Of a stretch of DNA of 64,000 nt, positions 43,556-51,640 are shown one piece after another. Position numbers and translations under genes: made by a program. The stretch's first letter is position 1, and each line of letters starts with the position of its first letter. Source of the DNA: Agathobaculum butyriciproducens (GTDB taxonomy: Bacteria; Bacillota; Clostridia; Oscillospirales; Butyricicoccaceae). The notes under the pieces were generated by a model, which was not told the DNA's origin, ran no database searches, and saw only the letters and a list, made by a program, of their open reading frames with translations. The stretch lies in contig QEKJ01000001.1 in the NCBI GenBank assembly GCA_003096535.1, positions 310,001-374,000 on the forward strand, written 5' to 3'.

Positions 43556-44785
43556 TTGAACGCAGAACTTATCGCAGTCGGCACAGAGATCCTGCTGGGC
43601 GACATCGTAAACACCGATGCACAGCTGATCTCGCAGGGTCTGTCCGAGCTGGGCATCAATGTATTCTACCAGACCGTTGTCGGTGACAATCCGGCGCGTC
43701 TCGAGCGCGTAGTCCGCGAGGCAAAGGACCGTGCTGACATCATCATCACCACCGGCGGCCTTGGCCCAACCCTTGACGATCTGACCAAGGAGACGCTGGC
43801 GACCGTTTTCGGCAAAAAGATGGTACTGCATCAGCCGTCCATGGACCGTCTGACCGACTTTTTCAAGACCATCGGCCGCGAAATGACCAAGAACAACGAA
43901 AAGCAGGCATGGCTGCCGGAGGGCTGCACCGTATTCACCAACCTGTGGGGCACGGCACCCGGCTGTGCATTTGAGGCCGACGGCAAGCACGTTCTCATGC
44001 TGCCCGGCCCTCCGCGCGAGTGCAACCCGATGTGGAAGGAATGTGCAATGCCGTATCTGTACAAGCTGGCAGGCGGCTGCATCGTATCCCGCAACATCCG
44101 CGTATTCGGCCTCGGCGAAAGCAACATGGAGAATATCCTGCACGACATGATGGAAAAAAGCGCAAATCCGACTATTGCGCCGTATGCCCGCACCTCGGAG
44201 TGCTTCGCGCGCGTTACCGCCAAGGCGGACACCCCAGCAGAATGCGAGAAGATGCTCGATCCGGTCGTTGACGAAATCCTGAAGCTGCTCGGCGACGACG
44301 TTTACGGCGTAGATGTTGACTCTCTCGAGCAGGTAGTCGGCGACGGCCTGCGCGAGCGCAAGCTGACCCTCGCAGTAGCCGAAAGCTGCACCGGCGGTCT
44401 GCTGTCCAAGCGCCTGACCGACATCCCGGGCGCATCCGATTACTACCTCGGCGGTGTATGCTCGTACAGCAACAGCGTCAAGGAGAAGGTGCTCGGCGTG
44501 AAGAAGGAGACCCTCGATACGGTCGGCGCGGTATCTCCCGAAACCGCAGAGCAGATGGCTGTCGGCGTTGCAAATGCGCTTGGCTCGGACATCGGCGTCG
44601 GCATCACCGGCATTGCCGGCCCGGGCGGCGGCACCGAGGACAAGCCGACCGGTCTGGTCTATATCAGCGTTTGGTACGACGGCAAGTTCTTTACCCGCAA
44701 AATGCAGTCCTCGCTCGGCCGCGACCGTGTGCGCATGCAGGCCGCTTCTACGGCGCTTGATCTCATCCGCCGCCACATTTTCTAA
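43556..44785 (+). CDS. cinA: CinA family competence/damage protein (nicotinamide-nucleotide amidase)
   Basis: A 409-residue two-domain protein. The N-terminal MoCF-like domain (AVGTEILLGDIVNTDAQLIS, TTGGLGPTLDDLTKET, MLPGPPREC) acts as an ADP-ribose pyrophosphatase in relatives. The C-terminal CinA domain (AESCTGGLLSKRLTDIPGAS, GITGIAGPGGGTEDKPTGLV) deamidates NMN. The start codon is TTG at 43556, supported by AAGGAGG at 43541 and the lack of an ATG nearby. It is last in the + strand run. Confidence 0.94.
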   Translation: MNAELIAVGTEILLGDIVNTDAQLISQGLSELGINVFYQTVVGDNPARLERVVREAKDRADIIITTGGLGPTLDDLTKETLATVFGKKMVLHQPSMDRLTDFFKTIGREMTKNNEKQAWLPEGCTVFTNLWGTAPGCAFEADGKHVLMLPGPPRECNPMWKECAMPYLYKLAGGCIVSRNIRVFGLGESNMENILHDMMEKSANPTIAPYARTSECFARVTAKADTPAECEKMLDPVVDEILKLLGDDVYGVDVDSLEQVVGDGLRERKLTLAVAESCTGGLLSKRLTDIPGASDYYLGGVCSYSNSVKEKVLGVKKETLDTVGAVSPETAEQMAVGVANALGSDIGVGITGIAGPGGGTEDKPTGLVYISVWYDGKFFTRKMQSSLGRDRVRMQAASTALDLIRRHIF

Positions 44786-44862
44786 ACAAATTTATATCGA
44801 ATTGTACGTTATTTTGTCATTCCCACTCAAATGATGTGGAAAGCAAACAAAATTTCTGTAAA

Positions 44863-44900
44863 GAAAGTCCAGTAATTGTGCTAAATTGCTGGACTTTTCT
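44863..44900 (+). terminator. Terminator of cinA
   Basis: GAAAGTCCAG pairs with CTGGACTTTT across an A/T-rich inner stem, followed by CTATTTAT. It is the only strong hairpin between cinA and glgB. Confidence 0.75.
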
Positions 44901-45028
44901 ATTTATGTGATGTATACTATATCTAACTAAAGTGAGGGTATTCCGCCAAAATTCTGTCGAAGTACACAAACTGTTGGAAAATATTCGTATTTTCCTTCAT
45001 TTGGCGGCTGTAAAGGGAGAGATGCTGT

Positions 45029-47272
45029 ATGAAGAAAAAATCCGCAGCACCCGCCGCGGAAAAGCGAAGCGAGCTTTTCTATTCCGGCCGGGATTGTCGC
45101 GCGTTCGATTACATGGGAGCCCACCCTTTCGTGCAGGATGGTGAACAGGGTTATCTGTTCCGTGTTTATGCACCGGAGGCTGAAAAAGTTTCCGTCATGG
45201 GTGAGTTCAACGACTGGAATCGCGACGCCGATTATATGACGCGCGATGAACAGGGTATCTGGGAGAAATTTATTCCGAATATTCCGGAATATGCCGCATA
45301 CAAGTATAGTGTATGGGCCAAGTCCGGCGATGTGTTTGACAAGTCCGACCCGTACGGCTTCCATTTCGAGACCCGTCCGGGCAACGCCACCAAGGCGTAT
45401 GACATCGACGGCTACGAATGGGGCGACGCCTCGTGGCTGGACTGGCGCAAAAAGCACCTGCCGTATTCCAATCCGGTCAACATCTACGAATGCCACCTCG
45501 GCTCGTGGAAGATGCACGAGGACGGCAACTTCTACTCCTACCGCCAGCTGGCGGACGAGCTTGTGCCGTATGTCAAGGAAATGGGCTACACCCACATCGA
45601 GTTCATGCCGCTGACCGAGTATCCGTTCGACGGCTCATGGGGCTATCAGGTAATCGGCTATTTTGCCGCCACCAGCCGCTACGGCACGCCGAAGGATCTG
45701 ATGTACCTGATCGACAAGGCGCATCAGGCCGGTCTGGGCGTTATCATGGACTGGGTTCCGGCGCACTTCCCGAAGGACGGCTGCGGACTGGTCGAGTTTG
45801 ACGGCTCGCACCTGTACGAATACGCCGATCCACTCAAGATGGAGCACAAGGAATGGGGCACGCGCGTATTCGACTACGGCAAGGTCTCCACGAGAAACCT
45901 GCTGTTCTCCTCCGCGATGTTCTGGATCGAGAAATTCCACATGGACGGCCTGCGCGTGGACGCGGTCGCTTCCATGCTGTATCTGGATTACAACCGTCAG
46001 GGCGAATGGCGGCCGAACGTTCACGGCGGACGCGAAAATCTGGAGGCCGTTGACTTCCTGCGGCTGCTCAACGAGTACATCCTGACCGATCATCCGGACG
46101 TTATGATGATCGCCGAGGAGTCCACCGCATGGCCGATGGTGACCAAGCCGGGTTACGACGGCGGTCTGGGCTTCAACTTCAAGTGGAACATGGGCTGGAT
46201 GAACGACATGCTGTGCTACTGTTCGGCGGACCCGTTCTTCCGCAAGGACATGCACGACAAGATCACCTTCTCGTTCATGTACGCCTTTTCCGAAAACTAC
46301 ATCCTGCCGCTCTCGCACGATGAGGTCGTGCACGGCAAGTGCTCGCTCATCAGCAAGATGCCGCCTCCGTACGAGAATCAGTTCGGCGGTCTGCGCGCGC
46401 TGTACGGCTACATGGCCGCACACCCGGGCAAGAAGATGCTGTTCATGGGTGGCGAGTTTGCACAATTCTCCGAATGGGCGTACCAGCGCGGACTGGACTG
46501 GATGCTGCTGGATTATCCGGCGCACCGCCAGATGCAGGCGTACGTCAAGGCGCTCAATCACTTCTACCTTGCTACTCCGCAGCTGTGGGAGCAGGATACC
46601 GACTGGCGCGGCTTTGAGTGGATCAGCCATGAGGACAACCGCAACAACATCATCGCCTTCCGCCGTGTGGCGAAGGACGGCTCGGATATCGTGGTCGTTG
46701 TCAACTTCTCTCCGGAGGAGCAGCAGGAATACCGCATCGGCGTTCCGATCACCGGCACTTATGAAGAGATATTCACCTCGGACAAGACCGAGTTCGGCGG
46801 CAGCGGCATGGCAAACGGCAAGCTCAAGACCGAAAACAAGCCCATGCACGGTCAGGAACAGTCCATTGTTCTGAAGATTCCGCGCTTCGGCGTGTTGTTC
46901 TTCAAGGGCAAGGCAAGAGCCAAGCGCCGCACCAAGGCAGAGATCGAGGCCGCAAAAGCCGCGGCTGCCAAGAAACCGGTAAAGCGCACCCGCTCGACCA
47001 AGGCAGTTGCCCGCACAACCGAGAAGGCCGTAGCCAAGACCGGCTCCAAGGCCGTTGCCCGCACAACCGAGAAGGCCGTAGCCAAGACCGGCTCCAAGGC
47101 CGTTGCCCGCACAACCGAGAAGGCCGTAGCCAAGACCGGCTCCAAATCCGTTGCAAAGACCACTGAAAAGGCGGTGGCACGCACCGGAACCAAGGCAGTT
47201 GCGAAAGCCACCGAAAAAGCGGTTTCCGTACCGACAGACAAGGCAGTAACCGCAACCGGCGGTTCTAAATAA
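45029..47272 (+). CDS. glgB: 1,4-alpha-glucan branching enzyme with a basic repeat tail
   Basis: A 747-residue GH13 enzyme that introduces alpha-1,6 branches in glycogen. A CBM48-like N-terminus (about 30-125) precedes the barrel. Catalytic Asp lies in MDGLRVDAVASM near 310, Glu in MIAEESTAWP near 359, and the HDE transition-state site in LSHDEVVHGK near 429. After the C-terminal beta domain the chain continues for about 110 residues of Lys/Ala/Thr-rich repeats (from about 635), absent from ordinary GlgB. It is the first gene of the glycogen cluster. Confidence 0.95.
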   Translation: MKKKSAAPAAEKRSELFYSGRDCRAFDYMGAHPFVQDGEQGYLFRVYAPEAEKVSVMGEFNDWNRDADYMTRDEQGIWEKFIPNIPEYAAYKYSVWAKSGDVFDKSDPYGFHFETRPGNATKAYDIDGYEWGDASWLDWRKKHLPYSNPVNIYECHLGSWKMHEDGNFYSYRQLADELVPYVKEMGYTHIEFMPLTEYPFDGSWGYQVIGYFAATSRYGTPKDLMYLIDKAHQAGLGVIMDWVPAHFPKDGCGLVEFDGSHLYEYADPLKMEHKEWGTRVFDYGKVSTRNLLFSSAMFWIEKFHMDGLRVDAVASMLYLDYNRQGEWRPNVHGGRENLEAVDFLRLLNEYILTDHPDVMMIAEESTAWPMVTKPGYDGGLGFNFKWNMGWMNDMLCYCSADPFFRKDMHDKITFSFMYAFSENYILPLSHDEVVHGKCSLISKMPPPYENQFGGLRALYGYMAAHPGKKMLFMGGEFAQFSEWAYQRGLDWMLLDYPAHRQMQAYVKALNHFYLATPQLWEQDTDWRGFEWISHEDNRNNIIAFRRVAKDGSDIVVVVNFSPEEQQEYRIGVPITGTYEEIFTSDKTEFGGSGMANGKLKTENKPMHGQEQSIVLKIPRFGVLFFKGKARAKRRTKAEIEAAKAAAAKKPVKRTRSTKAVARTTEKAVAKTGSKAVARTTEKAVAKTGSKAVARTTEKAVAKTGSKSVAKTTEKAVARTGTKAVAKATEKAVSVPTDKAVTATGGSK
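47000..47239 (+). repeat. Five tandem 48-bp repeats encoding the GlgB tail
   Basis: Three near-identical 48-bp units (47000, 47048, 47096) encode KAVARTTEKAVAKTGS. Two diverged units follow (47144 and 47192: KSVAKTTEKAVARTGT and KAVAKATEKAVSVPTD). The unit can be split into two 8-residue halves starting KAVA. Confidence 0.95.
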
Positions 47273-47365
47273 CAGGTGAAAACCTGCAGAAAGAGATACA
47301 CAGAGGGGATACGCCAGACGGCGTATAGATCGCAGCGATGCAAACTGTGAAAAAGGAGAATTTAC

Positions 47366-48574
47366 ATGTATCGGAAAAAAGAATGCGTAGCCATGCTGCT
47401 CGCAGGCGGCCGCGGCAGCCGTTTGTATGTGCTGACCAAAAAGGTCGCTAAGCCTGCCGTACCGTTCGGCGGTAAGTACCGTATTATCGACTTTCCGCTT
47501 TCCAACTGCGTCAACTCCGGCATTGATACTGTCGGCGTGCTGACCCAGTACGAGCCGCATGTGCTCAACGCTTACATCGGTTCCGGCCAGACGTGGGACC
47601 TCGACCGCCTGCGCGGCGGCGTCTATGTTCTGCCGCCGTACGAGAGCAAAAAGACCGAGTGGTACAAGGGCACCGCAAACGCCATCTACCAGAACATTCA
47701 GTTCCTGGAGGATTACGATCCCGAGTACGTCCTCATTCTCTCGGGCGACCACATCTACAAGATGGACTACAACAAGATGCTCCAGCAGCACAAGGAGACC
47801 GGCGCTGACGCGACCATCGCGGTGCTGGACGTTCCGCTTTCCGAGGCTTCCCGTTTCGGCATCATGAACTGCAAGCCGGACGGCACCATCTACGAATTCG
47901 AGGAGAAGCCGAAGGAGCCGAAATCCACGCTGGCTTCCATGGGCATCTACATTTTCACCTGGAAAAAGCTGAAGGAATACCTCATCAATGACGAGGCCAA
48001 CGAGCAGTCCTCCAACGACTTCGGCAAGGACATCATTCCGGCGATGCTGAATAACGGTGAAAAGCTGGTTTCCTACCGCTTCAAGGGCTACTGGAAGGAC
48101 GTAGGCACCATCGAGAGCCTGTGGGAAGCAAACATGGATCTGCTCTCTCCGAACTCCGGCCTGCAGCTTTCCGATGACAGCTGGAAGATCTACGGCCGCA
48201 CCACCGGTTCGCCTCCGCATTTCACCTCCAAGCAGGCTAAGGTTACCCATACCCTGCTCTCCGAGGGCTGTGAGATCTACGGCGACGTTTCCGAGTCCGT
48301 CCTGTTCTCGGATGTTAAGATCGGCAAGGGTGCCAAGGTGGAATATTCCATCCTGATGCCGGGTGCTGTGGTTGAGGAAGGCGCGACCGTGCGCTACTCC
48401 ATCGTAGCCGAAAAGGCCGTTATCGCCAAGGGCGCGGAAGTCGGCGGCAGCCCGTCCGACAGCGACGCAGACAACTGGGGCGTTGCGGTAGTAGCCGAAG
48501 GCGTTCGCATCGGCAGCGGCGCAAAGCTGGCCGCTAAGGAAATGGCAGACGAGGATCTGCCGGACGTAAAGTAA
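47366..48574 (+). CDS. glgC: Glucose-1-phosphate adenylyltransferase
   Basis: A 402-residue enzyme making ADP-glucose. The nucleotide loop [20 protein letters not shown] and [19 protein letters not shown] are intact, the metal-binding Asp is in [13 protein letters not shown], and the sugar-binding FEEKP and SMGIYIF segments follow. The C-terminal third is a left-handed beta-helix. It is 94 nt after glgB and 16 nt before glgD, with which it probably forms a heterotetramer. Confidence 0.96.
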   Translation: MYRKKECVAMLLAGGRGSRLYVLTKKVAKPAVPFGGKYRIIDFPLSNCVNSGIDTVGVLTQYEPHVLNAYIGSGQTWDLDRLRGGVYVLPPYESKKTEWYKGTANAIYQNIQFLEDYDPEYVLILSGDHIYKMDYNKMLQQHKETGADATIAVLDVPLSEASRFGIMNCKPDGTIYEFEEKPKEPKSTLASMGIYIFTWKKLKEYLINDEANEQSSNDFGKDIIPAMLNNGEKLVSYRFKGYWKDVGTIESLWEANMDLLSPNSGLQLSDDSWKIYGRTTGSPPHFTSKQAKVTHTLLSEGCEIYGDVSESVLFSDVKIGKGAKVEYSILMPGAVVEEGATVRYSIVAEKAVIAKGAEVGGSPSDSDADNWGVAVVAEGVRIGSGAKLAAKEMADEDLPDVK

Positions 48575-48589
48575 GGGGGCGGCACAAAC

Positions 48590-49717
48590 ATGAACAGCGT
48601 TTTAGGCATGATCATTGCATTTGATACCGACAACGATCTCCGCGAGATCACCGAGCACCGCACGGTCGGTGCGGTACAGTGGGGCGGCCGGTATCGCATT
48701 ATCGATTTTATGCTTTCCAATATGGTAAACAGCGGCATTTACCGCGTGGGTGTACTGATGAAGGACAAGTACCAGTCCCTGATCGACCACATCGGCAATG
48801 CCAAGGACTGGGATCTTTCCCGCAAGAACAGCGGCGTAACCTTGCTGCCGCCGTACTCCTACTCCAAGAAGGCGTCTCCGCTGGTAACCGGCGAGTACCG
48901 CGGCAAGATTGACGCACTGGCCGGTGCAGTTGACTTCCTGCAGAAGAACCGTGCAGACTATGTAGTCGTAGCGGACGGCGACATTGTTGCCAATGTACCG
49001 CTCGACGACGTGATCGACCGCCATATTAAGTCCGGCGCAGACCTGACCATGGTATGCACCAAGAAGCAGAAGAATTCCCCGTTCACCACCTATGTGGAGC
49101 TGAACCGCAAGAAGGAAGCCGTTGACATCCGCGTTGGAGACTGCAACGAAGGCAAGTGCAAGCATGCGGCACTCGGCATTTACGTCATGAGCCGCCAGTA
49201 CCTTATCCACATGCTGTCCGACTGCGTAACCCATAACTGCATCCACTTTGAGCGCGAGTTCCTCACCCGTGCCCTGATGGACGGCACGGTAGCCGGCTAC
49301 CTGTTCAACGAGTACGCCGTCAAGATCGAGGACACCTTCGACTACTACCGCTCCAACATGGACATGCTCGACAAGGATGTCCGCAACGAGGTATTCAAGC
49401 GCACCCGTCCGATCCTGACCCGCATCAAGGACGAGGCTCCGACCTATTACGGCGATGAAGCCGACGTAGAGGACTGCCTCATCGCCGACGGCTGCCGCAT
49501 CGAGGGCAAGGTAAAGAACTCCGTCCTGTTCCGCGACGTTGTGATTGAAAAGGGCGCCGAGGTCAATAACTGCATCATCATGGAAGGCGGGCGCATTATG
49601 ACCGAGGCTTCGCTCCGTCATGTCATCACCGACCGCAATGTTATTATCCGTGATGGCCGCACGATGATGGGACACGAAAATTATCCGATCACCATCGCAA
49701 AAAACGCAACCGTTTGA
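48590..49717 (+). CDS. glgD: GlgD subunit of ADP-glucose pyrophosphorylase
   Basis: A 375-residue homologue of GlgC that has lost the catalytic N-terminal loop: the sequence starts MNSVLGMIIAFDTDNDLREI where GlgC has GGRGSRL. It retains GGRYRIIDFMLSNMVNSGIY and a beta-helix C-terminus. In Firmicutes GlgD is a regulatory partner that activates GlgC. It is tightly linked to glgC. Confidence 0.94.
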   Translation: MNSVLGMIIAFDTDNDLREITEHRTVGAVQWGGRYRIIDFMLSNMVNSGIYRVGVLMKDKYQSLIDHIGNAKDWDLSRKNSGVTLLPPYSYSKKASPLVTGEYRGKIDALAGAVDFLQKNRADYVVVADGDIVANVPLDDVIDRHIKSGADLTMVCTKKQKNSPFTTYVELNRKKEAVDIRVGDCNEGKCKHAALGIYVMSRQYLIHMLSDCVTHNCIHFEREFLTRALMDGTVAGYLFNEYAVKIEDTFDYYRSNMDMLDKDVRNEVFKRTRPILTRIKDEAPTYYGDEADVEDCLIADGCRIEGKVKNSVLFRDVVIEKGAEVNNCIIMEGGRIMTEASLRHVITDRNVIIRDGRTMMGHENYPITIAKNATV

Positions 49718-49814
49718 TCCTTTTCTGTTAAATCCGCATAAACTTCTGTTTAGAAGTTGCTATCACAGCAAAAACGCATTTTCCGCAGCGCAAATGTTCG
49801 TGAAATATTGCTAT

Positions 49815-49884
49815 ATTACATTCAGACAGAAACGAGTATAATAAAATTACAACGGGTGCGGAAACGGTCAGCGCTGTTTCCGCA
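49815..49884 (+). promoter_or_regulatory. Separate promoter and 5' hairpin for glgA
   Basis: TATAAT at 49837-49842 has a weak upstream ATTACA (16-bp spacer). The leader then holds GTGCGGAAAC/GTTTCCGCAC (49856-49865 with 49875-49884), ending 7 nt before the GGGGAGG ribosome binding site. This suggests that glgA has its own start within the operon. Confidence 0.45.
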
Positions 49885-49909
49885 CTCTCTGTTGGGGAGG
49901 CTCGGCTTT

Positions 49910-51346
49910 ATGAAAATCATGTATGTTACCAGCGAATGCGCTCCGTTCATCAAAACCGGCGGATTGGGCGATGTAGCAGGTTCGCTCCCGCAGGCACTCG
50001 CTGCCAAGGGACATGACGTGCGTGTATTCTGCCCGCTGTATTCTGCGATCGACCAGAGTATGCGCGAAAAGTTCTATTACATCAAAAACGCTTACGTCCG
50101 TCTGGGCTGGCGCAACCAGTACTGCGGTATCTTCCGCTATGAGGCAGACGGCGTTACCTATTATTTCATCGATAATGAGTATTACTTCGCACGCGGCCAG
50201 ATCTACGGCGAGTACGACGACGCAGAGCGCTTCGCGTACTACTCCAAGGCGGTACTCGAGGTACTGCCCGATCTGGAGTGGAAGCCGGATGTGATCAACT
50301 GCAACGACTGGCAGACCGCCCTCGTTCCGGTTTACTACAACCTGATGTTCGCTTCCCGTCCGTTCTACGAGAACATCAAGACCGTGTTCACTATCCACAA
50401 CATCCAGTACCAGGGCCGCTACGGTCGTGAGATTCTGGAGTATGTGCTCGGCATTGACGATGCACACTTCCGCTCCGGCTTTATGGCAATGGACGGCGAC
50501 GTCAACCTGATGAAGGCTGCTATCGTAGCTTCCACGGCTGTCACCACGGTTTCACCGACCTATGCCAACGAAATTCAGACCGAATACTACGGCTACCGTC
50601 TGGATTCCGTGCTACGCATGAACAGCTACAAGCTGCACGGCATCCTGAACGGCATCAATATGGATGCGTTCAATCCGGAAACTGACAGCAAGATCTTCAA
50701 GAACTACGGCCCAAACAACCCGCAGGATAAGCTGGTCAACAAGACCGAGCTTTTGAAGCTCTGCGGCCTTGAGGGCGATGCAAACACGCCTGTTATCGGC
50801 ATCGTTACCCGCTTTGTTGACCAGAAGGGACTCGACCTTGTGGAAGCAGTCCTGCCGGATATTCTGGCGGATGATGTTCGCCTGATCGTGCTCGGCACCG
50901 GTGACTACCGCTATGAGCAGATGTTCATCGAGGCAAAGCGCCGCTGGCCGGATAAGGTTTCCGCGTCCATCATGTTCTCCGGCGATCTGGCAAACCGCAT
51001 TTACGCAGGCGCCGATATGTTCCTGATGCCGTCCAAGTTTGAGCCGTGCGGCCTGGCACAGATGATCGCACTGCGCTACGGCACCATTCCGATCGTCCGC
51101 GAGACCGGCGGCCTCAAGGACACCGTTCACGCCTTTGTCGATTATGCCGGCACGGGCAACGGCTTCACCTTTGCAAGCTACAACGCGCACGACATGCTGC
51201 ACGTTATCCGCGAGGCCTGCGGCGTATTCCGCTTTAACAAGCCTGCGTGGAGCAAGCTGATTATGCAGGGTATGCAGAGCGACTTCAGCTGGGGCAGCTC
51301 TGCCGATAAATATATCGAGGTTTACAAGACCGCGATGGGTCAGTAA
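49910..51346 (+). CDS. glgA: Glycogen synthase (ADP-glucose type)
   Basis: A 478-residue GT5 enzyme that elongates glycogen with ADP-glucose. The substrate loop is KTGGLGDVAGSLPQAL near residues 15-30. In the C-terminal GT-B domain, the FEPCGLAQMIALRYGTIPIV segment holds the catalytic Glu region. The ATG at 49910 matches the family start and has GGGGAGG upstream; the frame is open 51 codons further but that part is leader DNA. It lies between glgD and glgP. Confidence 0.96.
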   Translation: MKIMYVTSECAPFIKTGGLGDVAGSLPQALAAKGHDVRVFCPLYSAIDQSMREKFYYIKNAYVRLGWRNQYCGIFRYEADGVTYYFIDNEYYFARGQIYGEYDDAERFAYYSKAVLEVLPDLEWKPDVINCNDWQTALVPVYYNLMFASRPFYENIKTVFTIHNIQYQGRYGREILEYVLGIDDAHFRSGFMAMDGDVNLMKAAIVASTAVTTVSPTYANEIQTEYYGYRLDSVLRMNSYKLHGILNGINMDAFNPETDSKIFKNYGPNNPQDKLVNKTELLKLCGLEGDANTPVIGIVTRFVDQKGLDLVEAVLPDILADDVRLIVLGTGDYRYEQMFIEAKRRWPDKVSASIMFSGDLANRIYAGADMFLMPSKFEPCGLAQMIALRYGTIPIVRETGGLKDTVHAFVDYAGTGNGFTFASYNAHDMLHVIREACGVFRFNKPAWSKLIMQGMQSDFSWGSSADKYIEVYKTAMGQ

Positions 51347-51446
51347 CCGACCTGTCAGCCCGACCCGTCACCCGATTTGAGGGAATACGGTGACGGTAAC
51401 CGGTGATTCCGTAATTTTCATCCCATTGAAATCTACGGCATCCTTA

Positions 51447-51609
51447 GAGGTGCTGACGAGTGATACGGCAAGAGTGATTTGCGAGTAAAGTTTGCGATTT
51501 GGCTAGGCGCGGTTCCGCAGCAATACTTTGTGTATTGCAAGGGATCGCAACGACGCCAAAGCGCAAAATTTCCGCAAAGCACCGCAGACGTATCGCTCGG
51601 CAGTGCCTC
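51447..51609 (+). repeat. MITE-like foldback element upstream of glgP
   Basis: 163 bp. The left end GAGGTGCTGACGAGTGATA and right end TATCGCTCGGCAGTGCCTC pair at 15 of 19 positions. Inside, GCAATAC...GTATTGC marks the centre, and the arms contain AAGAGTGATTTGCGAGTAAA and GCGCAAAATTTCCGCAAAGC as in the copy at 57560. It ends 12 nt before the glgP ribosome binding site. Confidence 0.8.
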
Positions 51610-51640
51610 CAAACAACTATGTGAGGAGATAAGAAAGACC

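Noticed and set aside
45635..48250. Long minus-strand open frame of about 870 codons across glgB and glgC
   Set aside because: It is antisense to two strongly recognised glycogen genes and its composition mirrors their codon bias.
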